Part shown: piece by piece, positions 50,777 to 60,387 of the stretch
How positions within the stretch are numbered: position 1 is the stretch's first letter
Layout of the letters: each line of letters starts with the position of its first letter
NCBI RefSeq assembly: GCF_019956415.1
Contig: NZ_JAHBDK010000011.1
Coordinates: 1 to 64,000 of the forward strand
From: Pseudomonas sp. GL-B-19
Lineage (GTDB): Bacteria > Pseudomonadota > Gammaproteobacteria > Pseudomonadales > Pseudomonadaceae
Length of the DNA: 64,000 nt
Direction: 5' to 3'
Translations under genes and position numbers: made by a program
The notes under the pieces: generated by a model
Database searches by the model: none
What the model saw: only the letters and a program-made list of their open reading frames with translations
Told to the model about the DNA's origin: nothing

Positions 50777-52204
50777 ATGTCGATACCACGCTTTAAGTCC
50801 TACCTCGCCATTTTTTCCACCGTGCTGATACTTGGTCAGGCGGTCACTGCTCAAGCAGCCGAGTTGCCGGATTTCACCCATATCGTCGAGCAGGCCTCGC
50901 CTGCCGTGGTGAACATCAGTACCACACAGAAACTGCCTGACCGCAAAGTGTCCGGGCAAATGCCGGACCTTGAAGGCTTGCCGCCAGCACTGCGCGAGTT
51001 CTTTGAAAGGGGCATGCCTCAACAACCGCGTTCGCCACGCGGTGATCGCCAGCGAGAAGCTCAGTCCCTGGGCTCGGGTTTCATCATCTCGCCTGATGGT
51101 TATATCCTGACCAACAACCATGTGATTGCCGATGCCGACGAAATCCTCGTGCGTCTCGCTGATCGCAGTGAACTGAAAGCCAAACTGGTCGGCACCGATC
51201 CGCGCTCCGACGTGGCGCTGCTGAAGATCGAAGGCAAGGACCTGCCGGTTCTCAAACTCGGTAAATCCCAGGACCTGAAAGCCGGTCAGTGGGTCGTCGC
51301 CATCGGTTCGCCGTTTGGTTTCGACCACACCGTGACCCAAGGCATCATCAGCGCCATCGGGCGCAGCCTGCCGAACGAAAACTATGTGCCGTTCATCCAG
51401 ACCGACGTGCCGATCAATCCGGGTAACTCCGGTGGTCCGCTGTTCAACCTGAATGGCGAAGTGGTCGGGATCAACTCGCAGATCTACACCCGCTCCGGTG
51501 GCTTCATGGGCGTATCGTTCGCGATCCCTATCGACGTCGCCATGGATGTTTCCAATCAACTGAAAGATGGCGGCAAAGTCAGCCGTGGCTGGTTGGGCGT
51601 GGTGATTCAGGAAGTGAACAAGGACCTGGCCGAGTCGTTTGGTCTTGAGAAACCGGCCGGTGCACTGGTGGCTCAGATCCAGGACGACGGCCCGGCTGCC
51701 AAGGGTGGTCTGCAAGTCGGCGACGTCATTCTGAGCATGAACGGCCAGCCGATCATCATGTCAGCCGATTTGCCACACCTGGTGGGCGCGCTGAAGGCGG
51801 GCTCCAAGGCCAATCTTGAAGTGATTCGTGAAGGCAAGCGCAAGAATGTCGAGCTAACGGTTGGCGCGATTCCTGACGAAGAAAAAGAAATGGATACGAT
51901 GCCTAAATCGGGCGTTGAAATCAGCAGTAATCGTTTGGGTGTCTCCGTCGCCGAGCTTTCCGATGAGCAGAAGAAAACCTACGACCTCAAAGGTGGTGTG
52001 GTGATCAAGGAAGTTCAGGAAGGCCCTGCATCGCTGATTGGTTTGCAGCCAGGTGATATCATCACTCACCTGAACAACCAGGCCATCGGCTCGAGCAAGG
52101 AGTTCACCGACATTGCCAAGGCACTGCCGAAGAACCGTTCGGTTTCGATGCGGGTTCTGCGCCAAGGTCGTGCCAGCTTCATCACCTTCAAACTGGCTGA
52201 TTAA
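50777..52204 (+). CDS. mucD: Periplasmic serine protease MucD (DegP-like)
   Basis: 475 residues. A signal peptide (cleavage near TAQAAE) precedes a trypsin-like domain with His in ILTNNHVIADADEI, Asp in DPRSDVALLKIE and Ser in NPGNSGGPLFNLNGEVVGIN. Two PDZ domains follow (about 270-360 and 385-470). It degrades misfolded envelope proteins and keeps AlgU activation in check. ATG at 50777 after GGGAGCCGT. Confidence 0.95.
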   Translation: MSIPRFKSYLAIFSTVLILGQAVTAQAAELPDFTHIVEQASPAVVNISTTQKLPDRKVSGQMPDLEGLPPALREFFERGMPQQPRSPRGDRQREAQSLGSGFIISPDGYILTNNHVIADADEILVRLADRSELKAKLVGTDPRSDVALLKIEGKDLPVLKLGKSQDLKAGQWVVAIGSPFGFDHTVTQGIISAIGRSLPNENYVPFIQTDVPINPGNSGGPLFNLNGEVVGINSQIYTRSGGFMGVSFAIPIDVAMDVSNQLKDGGKVSRGWLGVVIQEVNKDLAESFGLEKPAGALVAQIQDDGPAAKGGLQVGDVILSMNGQPIIMSADLPHLVGALKAGSKANLEVIREGKRKNVELTVGAIPDEEKEMDTMPKSGVEISSNRLGVSVAELSDEQKKTYDLKGGVVIKEVQEGPASLIGLQPGDIITHLNNQAIGSSKEFTDIAKALPKNRSVSMRVLRQGRASFITFKLAD

Positions 52205-52222
52205 TCCGGTTGTTGGCTGAAT

Positions 52223-52254
52223 AAAAAAACCGCCTCGAAAGAGGCGGTTTTTTT
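52223..52254. terminator. Bidirectional terminator
   Basis: AAAAAAACCGCCTC-gaaa-GAGGCGGTTTTTTT. It separates convergent mucD and the M48 protease gene. Confidence 0.93.
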
Positions 52255-52278
52255 GTGTCCGGCTTTTGAAGCTGAAAG

Positions 52279-53712
52279 TCAGCCCATCATGTCCTTGATC
52301 ATGCGCTCCTGTTCCATCAGCTCACGTTGACGTGCATCGATGCGCGAAGACAGAGGGAAGTTGCTGCCGGCCTTACGTTTGGCGAAATCCAGTTGCTGGA
52401 TGGCCTGGCGAAAGTCGCCGACCAACGCAAAGTACTCCGCGCGAGCCTGATGCAAGCCGATGATGTTGCCCGACAGGCCGCGAGTCTCGGCCACCTGATA
52501 CCACACGTCGGGATCGTCAGGACGCGACTTGAGCAGACCTTCCAGTGCCTTTTCAGCATCGGCGGTGCGGTCCTGTTTCAGCAGCAAATCGACACGTATC
52601 TGATTGAGCGGATAGTTACCGGGGTACTGAGTGAGCATCCGGTCGACGCGAGATTGAGCATCCGGCAGACGATTGTTGGTCATGTCCAGATCGATCTGCG
52701 CCAGGTTATAGATGATCTCGTTCGGCGATTTTGCCAACAGCAGCTTGAGGTTCTCCCGAGCCTCATTCAACCGGCCTCCCTTGATTTGGGCAATCGCCAA
52801 ACCATAGCGTGCGACATCATTTTTCGGGTTTTCATCAAGCAAGGCACGGAAGCGCTTGGCGCCCAGGCCGGGGGTTTCTTCATAGAACAACTGGACTCGT
52901 GCACGAATCAGCTGATAACGCATGGTGTCTTCGATGCCACCCGGTGGGGCCTGTTCGGCGCGGTTGCGGGTGTCGGCGATCCGCGACTCGGTAACCGGGT
53001 GAGTCATCAAAAATTCCGGCGGTTTGGCGTCGAAGCGGTACTGGCGCGCCAAGCGCTCGAACATGCTCGGCATCGAGCGTGGGTCGTAACCGGCTTTTTC
53101 CATATTTACAATGCCGATGCGGTCGGCTTCCTGTTCGTTCTGACGCGAGAAACGCCGTTGCTCCTGAATGGCCGCCGCTTGAGTACCCGCAATGGCCGCA
53201 ATCCCGGCATTGCCGCCACCGGCTGCCGCAATCACGATCCCGGTCAACAGGGCGGCCATCATCGGTACTTGCATGCGCTGCTGGGCTTCAATGCCACGGG
53301 CAAAGTGGCGTTGCGACAAGTGAGCCAGTTCGTGAGCCAGCACCGACGCGTATTCGCCCTCGGTCTGCGCATTGAGGAACAAGCCGCCGTTGACCCCGAC
53401 AATCCCGCCCGGCGCCGCAAAGGCGTTGAGTTGCGGGCTGTTGATCAGGATGAATTCCAGTCGCCGGTCACTCACCTGGCTGGTTTCCACCAATCGGTAA
53501 ACGCTGGATTCGACGTAATCCTTGAGTTGTGGATCGTTGAGTTGCGCAACCTGGCTGCGCAACAGTGCCAGCCAGGCACGGCCCAACTGGTATTCCTGTT
53601 GCGGCGAGACGATGGCAGAACTGGCGTCGCCAAGTGACGGCAGGTCGTCGGCAAAGCCAGGTGAGGCAAGCAGGCAAGCGAGCGTCAGCAGGGTAGGGCG
53701 CAAAAAAGTCAT
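52279..53712 (-). CDS. bepA: M48-family periplasmic metalloprotease with TPR domain (BepA/YfgC-like)
   Basis: 477 residues. A signal peptide ends SPGFAD. The zinc motif HELAH is at 127-131 in VLAHELAHLSQRHFARG, with the third ligand in QEADRIGIVNMEKAGYDP. The C-terminal 200 residues are TPR helices. BepA helps LptD assembly and degrades stalled outer-membrane proteins in E. coli. The symbol is given by similarity of architecture. Start MTFLRPTL at 53712, with AAGG upstream. Confidence 0.87.
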   Translation of the reverse strand: MTFLRPTLLTLACLLASPGFADDLPSLGDASSAIVSPQQEYQLGRAWLALLRSQVAQLNDPQLKDYVESSVYRLVETSQVSDRRLEFILINSPQLNAFAAPGGIVGVNGGLFLNAQTEGEYASVLAHELAHLSQRHFARGIEAQQRMQVPMMAALLTGIVIAAAGGGNAGIAAIAGTQAAAIQEQRRFSRQNEQEADRIGIVNMEKAGYDPRSMPSMFERLARQYRFDAKPPEFLMTHPVTESRIADTRNRAEQAPPGGIEDTMRYQLIRARVQLFYEETPGLGAKRFRALLDENPKNDVARYGLAIAQIKGGRLNEARENLKLLLAKSPNEIIYNLAQIDLDMTNNRLPDAQSRVDRMLTQYPGNYPLNQIRVDLLLKQDRTADAEKALEGLLKSRPDDPDVWYQVAETRGLSGNIIGLHQARAEYFALVGDFRQAIQQLDFAKRKAGSNFPLSSRIDARQRELMEQERMIKDMMG

Positions 53713-53809
53713 GCACAAAGCCTTAGTCGACAAAGTCCTTACTGTAGCCGGACACTGGGCTTGCGACCAGATATTCTAAGCCTCTCAACCACGTGCCCGG
53801 AGAGAAGTA

Positions 53810-54049
53810 ATGACCGACGCTGTAGCCCATGACGCCGAACTGGACGCCAGCGGCCTGAATTGTCCGTTGCCGTTGCTCAAGGCCAAGCTGGAACTCAATC
53901 GCCTGGCCAGTGGCGCGGTGCTCAAGGTGATCGCCACGGATGCCGGTTCTCAGCGCGATTTCCGCACCTTTGCCCGATTGGCCGGTCATACGCTGCTTCG
54001 TGAAGAAGATGAGGCGGGTGTTTACCGCTACTGGTTAAAAAAAGCCTGA
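53810..54049 (+). CDS. TusA-family sulfurtransferase (SirA-like)
   Basis: 79 residues. LDASGLNCPLPLLKAKLELN holds the single conserved catalytic Cys18 in the CPxP motif of the TusA/SirA/YeeD family. It probably carries persulfide sulfur. GGAGAGAAGTA precedes the ATG. It is divergent from bepA and followed by a permease gene 31 bases later. Confidence 0.9.
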   Translation: MTDAVAHDAELDASGLNCPLPLLKAKLELNRLASGAVLKVIATDAGSQRDFRTFARLAGHTLLREEDEAGVYRYWLKKA

Positions 54050-54080
54050 AACCTGCTGCGTTCGTTTCTAAGGATTATTG

Positions 54081-55151
54081 ATGTTCAAAGTGTTACGCGA
54101 CTGGATTCAGCGCTACTTTTCCGATGAAGAAGCCGTGGTACTGGCTGTGTTGCTGATTCTGGCATTCACCGCCGTACTCACCTTGGGCGGCATGCTTGCG
54201 CCGGTATTGGCCGGGATGGTGCTGGCGTATCTCATGCAGGGCCTGGTGGCCACCCTCGAACGCCTGCGCATGCCCGGTGGCGTGGCGGTGGGGCTGGTCT
54301 TCGCGCTGTTCATGGGCGCGCTGCTGGTCTTCTTGATTGTCGTGGTGCCGTTGCTCTGGCATCAATTGCTTACGCTGTTCAACGAGTTGCCCGGCATGCT
54401 CGCAAAATGGCAGTCGTTGTTATTGCTGTTGCCCGAGCGCTATCCGCATATGGTGTCTGATGAACAGGTATTGCAGTTCATCGAAGTGGCGCGCGGCGAA
54501 ATCGGCAAGTTCGGGCAGTGGGCGCTGACGTTCTCGTTGTCGAGTCTGCCGCTGCTGGTGAACATCATGATCTACCTCGTTCTGGTGCCGATCCTGGTGT
54601 TCTTCTTTCTGAAAGATCGGGAAATGATCGGCCTGTGGGTACGCGGTTACCTGCCCCGTGAGCGGGCACTGATCACCCGAGTCGCTCACGAAATGAACCG
54701 GCAGATCGCCAATTACATTCGCGGCAAGGTCATCGAGATTTTCATCTGCGGTGGTGTGACCTATATCGGCTTCGTCGTTCTGGGGCTTAACTACGCGGCG
54801 CTGCTGGCCTTGTTGGTGGGCGTGTCGGTGGTGGTGCCGTACGTCGGTACCGTGGTGGTGACCGTGCCGGTCATGCTGATTGCGCTGTTCCAATGGGGCT
54901 GGAGCGATCAGTTCATCTACTTGATGGCGGTCTACGGGATTATTCAAGTGCTGGACGGCAACGTGCTAGTGCCATTGCTGTTCTCGGAGGCGGTCAACCT
55001 GCACCCGGTCGCGATTATTTGTGCGGTGCTGTTGTTTGGCGGGTTGTGGGGGTTTTGGGGGGTGTTCTTTGCGATTCCGCTGGCGACGCTGTTCAAGGCC
55101 GTGCTGGATGCTTGGCCGCGCAAGGAGCCGGAAGTCGCGCCGCTGCTTTAA
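54081..55151 (+). CDS. AI-2E family transporter (PerM-like)
   Basis: 356 residues and about eight helices. LVPILVFFFLKDREMIGLWV and MNRQIANYIRGKVIEIFICG, with GVSVVVPYVGTVVVTVPVM and QVLDGNVLVPLLFSEAVNLH, are the family signature. Members act as Na+/H+ antiporters or exporters, and the AI-2 role holds for few. ATG at 54081 preceded by AAGGATTATTG, preferred over the TTG one codon earlier. Next to the TusA-like gene, with bepA and bcp on either side, as in other Pseudomonas. Confidence 0.88.
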   Translation: MFKVLRDWIQRYFSDEEAVVLAVLLILAFTAVLTLGGMLAPVLAGMVLAYLMQGLVATLERLRMPGGVAVGLVFALFMGALLVFLIVVVPLLWHQLLTLFNELPGMLAKWQSLLLLLPERYPHMVSDEQVLQFIEVARGEIGKFGQWALTFSLSSLPLLVNIMIYLVLVPILVFFFLKDREMIGLWVRGYLPRERALITRVAHEMNRQIANYIRGKVIEIFICGGVTYIGFVVLGLNYAALLALLVGVSVVVPYVGTVVVTVPVMLIALFQWGWSDQFIYLMAVYGIIQVLDGNVLVPLLFSEAVNLHPVAIICAVLLFGGLWGFWGVFFAIPLATLFKAVLDAWPRKEPEVAPLL

Positions 55152-55183
55152 GCATCATTCTGGAAAATGAGGTGAGGCAAAGG

Positions 55184-55266
55184 GCCTCTTCGCGAGCAGG
55201 CTCGCTCCCACAGATGATTTGTGGTGAACACAAAACCAAGGTGGGACCGAGCCTGCTCGGGAAGGC
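55184..55266. repeat. REP doublet
   Basis: CTCTTCGCGAGCAGGCTCGC opposed by GTGGGACCGAGCCTGCTCGG. The second arm has drifted. It lies at the convergent boundary with bcp. Confidence 0.85.
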
Positions 55267-55288
55267 GTCCGAACAGGCGCCGAAGAGA

Positions 55289-55762
55289 TCAGACTTTGTT
55301 TAACGCCTGAGCAGCCGCCAATACCGCATCCACATGCCCCGGCACCTTCACGCCACGCCATTCCTGACACAACACACCGTTCTTGTCGATCAGGAATGTG
55401 CTGCGATCAACGCCCATGTATTCTTTGCCATACAGCTTTTTCAGCTTGATCACATCAAACAACTGGCAAAGCGCTTCTTCCTTGTCGCTGATCAGCTCAA
55501 AGGTGAACGCCTGCTTGGCCTTGAAGTTCTCATGGGACTTGAGGCTGTCACGGGATACGCCGAACACTTCGGTGTTGGCCGCTTTAAAAGCCTCAAGCTG
55601 ATCGCGAAAGCCCTGGCCTTCAGTGGTGCAACCTGGCGTGCTGTCCTTAGGGTAGAAGTAAATCACCACCTGCTTGCCTTTAAGGCCCGCGAGGCTGACG
55701 GTCTGTCCATTGGTGGCGGGTGCTTCGAAGTCGGCGACCGGTTGGTCGATGGCAACGGCCAT
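55289..55762 (-). CDS. bcp: Thioredoxin-dependent peroxiredoxin Bcp (PrxQ type)
   Basis: 157 residues. FYPKDSTPGCTTEGQGFRDQ holds the peroxidatic Cys45. Position 50, the resolving Cys in E. coli Bcp (CTVQAC), is Gln here, so the mechanism is probably one-Cys or uses another Cys (LCQLFD, VLCQEW). It reduces peroxides. It starts ten bases after the gcvR stop, so it is cotranscribed. Confidence 0.92.
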   Translation of the reverse strand: MAVAIDQPVADFEAPATNGQTVSLAGLKGKQVVIYFYPKDSTPGCTTEGQGFRDQLEAFKAANTEVFGVSRDSLKSHENFKAKQAFTFELISDKEEALCQLFDVIKLKKLYGKEYMGVDRSTFLIDKNGVLCQEWRGVKVPGHVDAVLAAAQALNKV

Positions 55763-55772
55763 GAAAGCTTCC

Positions 55773-56333
55773 TTACATTGGGTTTTGTGGGCGCCACGGT
55801 TCGATCAGGGCATCCAGGTTCAGCGCGTCGGCGAAATCCAGGAACTGATCGCGCAGCCAGCTGATTTGCACGCCGGCCGGCAAGGTCACGGTAAACGTGG
55901 CGTTGAGCATGGTGCCGCCTGTCTGTGGCGCCTGATACGTGTCGCAGGTCAGGTTTTCCAGTTCGACGTTGTGGTCCATGAAGAACTGGCACAGTTCATT
56001 GATGATGTCCGAGCGATAGGCCGAACTGACATAAGCCACGTAAGGCAGCGCCTGAGGACGATTCTCCAGCGCCGCGCTACGCACCACGTTGACGGTGAAT
56101 GCATGCTTTTTGGAGAGGCTCGGCAGGCTGCCTTCCAGGCGCGCCAGGGCGTCCCAGCTGCCGGAAATCTCGAGGATCAACGCACTGCACTCGCCATGAC
56201 GGGTCAGGCGGGAAGTGACCACGGCGCAGCGATTTTCATGGCTGGCGCGGCACAGGACGTTAGTCAGCTCCATGGGGTTGGCGCCGAGGGCACTGATGAC
56301 AAGGAATTGTTCGCGAACTGTGGGGGTGGACAT
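55773..56333 (-). CDS. gcvR: Glycine cleavage system transcriptional repressor GcvR
   Basis: 186 residues with two ACT domains. The first is in REQFLVISALGANPMELTNV, the second in VVRSAALENRPQALPYVAYV onward (HNVELENLTCDTY). GcvR-type proteins bind glycine and regulate GcvA in enterobacteria. In Pseudomonas the gene sits before bcp and opposite dapA. The target is not visible here. Confidence 0.88.
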   Translation of the reverse strand: MSTPTVREQFLVISALGANPMELTNVLCRASHENRCAVVTSRLTRHGECSALILEISGSWDALARLEGSLPSLSKKHAFTVNVVRSAALENRPQALPYVAYVSSAYRSDIINELCQFFMDHNVELENLTCDTYQAPQTGGTMLNATFTVTLPAGVQISWLRDQFLDFADALNLDALIEPWRPQNPM

Positions 56334-56660
56334 GCAGCATTCCTAAAGCGATGAGCGGTCGATACGTCAAAAGGCTTTTTTCCGGGAACGAGCCTGCGGA
56401 TGCGAATTCAGAAAACCCGAGCCACAAGGTTGCAACATGCTCCAGTGAGGCAGGAGCGAGGGGTGGCAACGCTGGATCGGGGCTTGTGATGCCGTAAATG
56501 GAGGCTGGAAACTGGCGTACGAGCTTATCAGTACCGATCAAAGTCTGAAGGGTAGCGAAAAGCAGCGCCAAGGGGAATGGCGGCAGCGCAGTACTTCGCT
56601 TGTACAAGCATCTTGGCGCCAGTACCATTACGGCTCTCTTTTTCCGGCAGGAGCGGTTGC
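56334..56660. promoter_or_regulatory. gcvR-dapA divergent region with probable dapA promoter
   Basis: TTGTAC (56600-56605), 17 bases, TACCAT (56623-56628) resembles a sigma-70 promoter 33 bases ahead of dapA. The rest of the 327 bp shows no gene. An upstream in-frame start for dapA at 56577 is rejected because it lies beyond this promoter. Confidence 0.5.
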
Positions 56661-57539
56661 ATGATTGCGGGCAGTATGGTGGCACTGGTCACACCCATGG
56701 ATGCACAAGGTAATCTCGACTGGGACAGCCTGAGCAAACTGGTGGACTTTCACCTGCAAAACGGCACCCACGCCATTGTGGCGGTCGGCACTACAGGTGA
56801 ATCGGCCACCCTCGACGTGAACGAGCACATCGAAGTGATTCGTTACGTGGTCAAGCAGGTTGCAGGGCGCATTCCGGTGATCGCCGGGACTGGCGCGAAC
56901 TCGACTCGCGAAGCTATCGAGCTGACCACCAATGCGAAGAACGCCGGTGCCGACGCTTGCCTGCTGGTGACTCCGTATTACAACAAGCCGACCCAGGAAG
57001 GCCTGTACCAGCACTTCAAGGCCATCGCCGAAGCTGTCGATATCCCGCAAATTCTCTACAACGTGCCCGGCCGTACAGCGTGCGACATGCTGACCGAAAC
57101 CGTGATCCGCCTGTCGACCGTGAAAAACATCATCGGCATCAAGGAAGCCACCGGCGACCTGAGCCGTGCCAAGGCCATCATTGATGGTGTGAGTAAAGAT
57201 TTCGTGGTGCTATCCGGTGACGACGCCACCGCAGTCGAGCTGATCCTGCTTGGCGGCAAAGGCAACATCTCGGTCACCGCCAACGTTGCGCCGCGCGACA
57301 TGAGCGACCTGTGCAACGCTGCCCTGAAAGGCGACGCCGTGACCGCTCGCGCGATTCACGAAAAGCTGATGCCACTCAATAAAACCCTGTTTATCGAATC
57401 CAACCCTATTCCCGTGAAATGGGCTCTGCATGAAATGGGCTTGATGCCGGACGGTATCCGTCTGCCGCTCACCTGGCTCAGTGCTGCCTGTCACGAACCG
57501 CTGCGGCAGGCCATGCGCCAGTCCGGCGTACTGGTTTAA
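56661..57539 (+). CDS. dapA: 4-hydroxy-tetrahydrodipicolinate synthase
   Basis: 292 residues, a TIM barrel. The Schiff-base Lys161 is in [12 protein letters not shown], Tyr133 in [12 protein letters not shown], and [11 protein letters not shown] is the conserved start of the barrel. It condenses pyruvate and aspartate semialdehyde in lysine synthesis. GCAGGAGCGG precedes the ATG at 56661. First of a cluster with bamC, an MBL gene and purC. Confidence 0.96.
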   Translation: MIAGSMVALVTPMDAQGNLDWDSLSKLVDFHLQNGTHAIVAVGTTGESATLDVNEHIEVIRYVVKQVAGRIPVIAGTGANSTREAIELTTNAKNAGADACLLVTPYYNKPTQEGLYQHFKAIAEAVDIPQILYNVPGRTACDMLTETVIRLSTVKNIIGIKEATGDLSRAKAIIDGVSKDFVVLSGDDATAVELILLGGKGNISVTANVAPRDMSDLCNAALKGDAVTARAIHEKLMPLNKTLFIESNPIPVKWALHEMGLMPDGIRLPLTWLSAACHEPLRQAMRQSGVLV

Positions 57540-57556
57540 TTGAGGAAGTACAACGC

Positions 57557-58672
57557 ATGAAGCGAATGGCCGGACTTTCCGCACTTGCCTTGATTATCTC
57601 CAGCACAAGTGGCTGTGGATGGGTCTGGGGCCCGGAAGGTTATTTCCGTGACCGTGGTAGCGATTACCTGGAAGCGCAACAGACTCCACCGATGCAATTG
57701 CCAGCGAATATCACAGACGCCAAACGTCTGGACCCGCTGCTGCCGATCCCGCGTAACGTGGCTGATGACACCGCCAAGGGCGAATACGTCGTTCCTCGTC
57801 CACAGCCGTTGTCGGCGTCGGTCGATGCCAGTCCTTACTCCCTGCAGAAAGTCGGCGATTCGCGCTCGATCCTGGCGCAAAACCCACCGGCCGAAATCTG
57901 GCCAGTGGCTGTGCAGTTCTTCCAGGACAACGGTTTCCGTCTGGATGAACAGCGTCCGCAAACCGGTGAATTCACCACCACCTGGCAACATTCCGACGAA
58001 CTGTCCGCCGCAATGGCCAAGCGCCTGAGCGCAGCCGGCGTGAGCACCGACAGCCAAACCCGCGTGCGGGTACGTGTCGAGCCGGGCGTGCAGCGCAACA
58101 CCAGTGAAATCTATGTGGTCAGCGCCGAACGTCCTGCCGGCAGCACTGCCGACGTGGAGTTCACCAACCGTTCGCTCAACACCGGCCTGGACGCGGCACT
58201 GACCAACGACATGCTCGCGAGCATGAGCCGCATTTCGGAGAAGGGCGGTTCGGTCTCCATGCTGGCTTCGCGTGATTTCGATACACCAAGTCGTGTCAGC
58301 CTGAGCGAAGACGGTAGCGGCAACCCGGTTCTGAACGTCGGCACCGACCTGGATCGTGCCTGGTCGAGCGTCGGTCGTGCGCTGGAACAGGGCGAATGGC
58401 GCGTTGAAGACATCAACCGCAGCCTGGGCCTGTACTACATCAACTTGTCTGAAAAAGCCGAGAATAAAGACGATAAACCTGGTTTCTTAAGCAGCCTGTT
58501 CGGCACCGCGCCGAGCAAGGAAGAAGTGGAAGCCCGTGCCGAGCGTTATCAGGTTCGCCTGAGCAAGGTCGGCGAAAACGTCCAGGTCACCGTCGAGAAG
58601 AACATCAACACCGTTGCACCGGCAGACGTGGCGCGCAAAGTGTTGAGCGAGATTCAGGACAAACTGGGCTGA
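57557..58672 (+). CDS. bamC: Outer-membrane assembly lipoprotein BamC (NlpB)
   Basis: 371 residues. A lipoprotein signal ends STSGC (Cys20). The mature part begins with the long unstructured region that contacts BamD in relatives ([20 protein letters not shown]), followed by two helix-grip domains. It takes part in beta-barrel insertion. It follows dapA by 17 bases and is the usual dapA neighbour. Confidence 0.93.
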   Translation: MKRMAGLSALALIISSTSGCGWVWGPEGYFRDRGSDYLEAQQTPPMQLPANITDAKRLDPLLPIPRNVADDTAKGEYVVPRPQPLSASVDASPYSLQKVGDSRSILAQNPPAEIWPVAVQFFQDNGFRLDEQRPQTGEFTTTWQHSDELSAAMAKRLSAAGVSTDSQTRVRVRVEPGVQRNTSEIYVVSAERPAGSTADVEFTNRSLNTGLDAALTNDMLASMSRISEKGGSVSMLASRDFDTPSRVSLSEDGSGNPVLNVGTDLDRAWSSVGRALEQGEWRVEDINRSLGLYYINLSEKAENKDDKPGFLSSLFGTAPSKEEVEARAERYQVRLSKVGENVQVTVEKNINTVAPADVARKVLSEIQDKLG

Positions 58673-58676
58673 TCAC

Positions 58677-59435
58677 ATGCGTTTTGCCGTTCTCGGCAGC
58701 GGTAGCCAAGGGAACGGCACGCTGATAGCCAGCGATGATACGTATGTGCTGGTGGATTGTGGTTTCTCCCTGCGAGAAACCGAAAAACGCCTGCTGCGTC
58801 TGGGTGTAAACCCGGCGCAGCTGAGCGCGATACTCGTGACCCACGAACATGCCGACCACGTGCATGGCGTGGGTTTGCTGTCTCGGCGCTACAATCTGCC
58901 TGTGTACCTCAGTCGCGGGACCCTGCGCGGGATGCGCAAACCGATTGAACCGGCTGGCCTGTTGGCCGGCGGCGAGCAACTGCAGATCGGCGCTCTGAGC
59001 ATCGGTGTCATTGCCGTGGCCCATGATGCACAGGAGCCGACGCAATACGTCTTCAGCGACGGTGAGCGGCGCTTCGGCCTGTTGACCGACCTGGGCTCGT
59101 ATTGCAACAAGGTGCTGGATGGCTATCGGGACCTCGATGCGTTGATGATCGAGTCCAACCATTGCCGTGACATGCTGGCTCGCGGTCATTACCCGTACTT
59201 TCTGAAGCAGCGGGTGGGCGGTGAATTGGGACATTTGAACAACCACCAGGCGGCATTCCTGGTGTCCGAGTTGGGCTGGCAAGGCCTGCAACACCTGGTC
59301 CTGGCCCATCTGAGCAGCAAGAACAACCTGCCGCAGCTGGCCCGGCAATGTTTTGTCGACACCCTCGGGTGCGATCCGGACTGGCTGCAACTGGCCGATC
59401 AAGATTCAGGGCTCGACTGGCGACACATCGCCTAG
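58677..59435 (+). CDS. MBL-fold metallohydrolase (YycJ/WalJ-like)
   Basis: 252 residues. ILVTHEHADHVHGVGLLSRR (HxHxDH) and DALMIESNHCRDML, with VLAHLSSKNN, give the metallo-beta-lactamase core. The N-terminal MRFAVLGSGSQGNGTLIASD is typical of the YycJ group, putative exonucleases. It starts four bases after bamC and ends 28 bases before purC, so it belongs to the same unit. Confidence 0.9.
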   Translation: MRFAVLGSGSQGNGTLIASDDTYVLVDCGFSLRETEKRLLRLGVNPAQLSAILVTHEHADHVHGVGLLSRRYNLPVYLSRGTLRGMRKPIEPAGLLAGGEQLQIGALSIGVIAVAHDAQEPTQYVFSDGERRFGLLTDLGSYCNKVLDGYRDLDALMIESNHCRDMLARGHYPYFLKQRVGGELGHLNNHQAAFLVSELGWQGLQHLVLAHLSSKNNLPQLARQCFVDTLGCDPDWLQLADQDSGLDWRHIA

Positions 59436-59463
59436 CCCACCTACTTAGCAAGCGGAGCCCATC

Positions 59464-60177
59464 ATGGAAAAACGTGAAGAACTCTACCGCGGCAAAGCCA
59501 AATCGGTTTACAAGACCGACGACGCTAACCGCTTGATCCTGCTGTTTCGCAACGACACCTCGGCGTTCGACGGCAAGCGCATCGAGCAGCTCGACCGCAA
59601 AGGCATGGTGAACAACAAGTTCAATGCCTTCATCATGCAGAAACTCGAAGCCGCCGGCGTGCCGACGCAATTCGACAAACTGCTGGGCGACAATGAATGC
59701 CTGGTGAAAAAACTCGACATGATCCCGGTCGAGTGCGTTGTGCGTAACTACGCCGCCGGCAGCCTGGTCAAGCGCCTGGGCGTCGAAGAAGGCATGAAGC
59801 TCAATCCTTACACCTTCGAACTGTTCCTGAAGGACGACGCCAAGGGCGACCCGTTCATCAACGAATCCCACGTCGTGGCCTTCGGTTGGGGCACTGCCGA
59901 GCAACTGGTTCGCATGAAAGAACTGTCGCTCAAGGTCAACGAAGTCCTGAGCAAACTGTTCGACGACGCCGGCCTGCTGCTGGTCGACTTCAAACTCGAA
60001 TTCGGCGTATTCCACGACGGCTCCATCGTCCTGGGCGACGAATTCAGCCCGGACGGTTGCCGCCTGTGGGACAAGGCCACCGGCAAGAAAATGGACAAGG
60101 ACCGCTTCCGTCAGGGCCTCGGTGACGTCATCGAAGCCTACGAAGAAGTCGCCAATCGTCTGGGCGTACCGCTTTAA
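59464..60177 (+). CDS. purC: Phosphoribosylaminoimidazole-succinocarboxamide synthase
   Basis: 237 residues. [20 protein letters not shown] at the start, then [20 protein letters not shown] and [20 protein letters not shown], are the SAICAR synthase blocks. It joins aspartate to CAIR in purine synthesis. The ATG at 59464 follows AGCGGAGCCC. Last core gene before the tRNA-Ser. Confidence 0.96.
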   Translation: MEKREELYRGKAKSVYKTDDANRLILLFRNDTSAFDGKRIEQLDRKGMVNNKFNAFIMQKLEAAGVPTQFDKLLGDNECLVKKLDMIPVECVVRNYAAGSLVKRLGVEEGMKLNPYTFELFLKDDAKGDPFINESHVVAFGWGTAEQLVRMKELSLKVNEVLSKLFDDAGLLLVDFKLEFGVFHDGSIVLGDEFSPDGCRLWDKATGKKMDKDRFRQGLGDVIEAYEEVANRLGVPL

Positions 60178-60260
60178 TCGACGCAAGCATCTGATAGCAC
60201 GGAAAAATTTCGCTTAGGGGGTTCGCTTCCTGCGAAAGTGTTGTTATGATGCGCGCCGTT

Positions 60261-60350
60261 GGAGAGATGCCAGAGTGGCCGAATGGGACGGATTCGAAAT
60301 CCGTTGTACCTTCACCGGTACCTAGGGTTCGAATCCCTATCTCTCCGCCA
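60261..60350 (+). tRNA. tRNA-Ser(CGA)
   Basis: 90 nt. The acceptor GGAGAGA pairs with TCTCTCC, then G and an encoded CCA. The anticodon arm ACGGA-TTCGAAA-TCCGT gives anticodon CGA, and the variable arm is long as in class II tRNAs. T-arm AGGGTTCGAATCCCT. It reads UCG codons and is a common integration site in Pseudomonas. Confidence 0.96.
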
Positions 60351-60360
60351 TTACATACAG

Positions 60361-60387
60361 AAAAAGCCCAGTTTTGCTGGGCTTTTT
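60361..60387 (+). terminator. Terminator of tRNA-Ser
   Basis: AAAAAGCCCAG-ttttg-CTGGGCTTTTT, ten bases after the tRNA. Confidence 0.93.

Noticed and set aside
52327..53637. 436-codon plus-strand frame opposite the M48 protease
   Set aside because: The protease has HELAH and TPR features. The opposite frame has none.
59053..60186. 377-codon minus-strand frame over the MBL gene and purC
   Set aside because: It spans two well-supported genes and has no domain.
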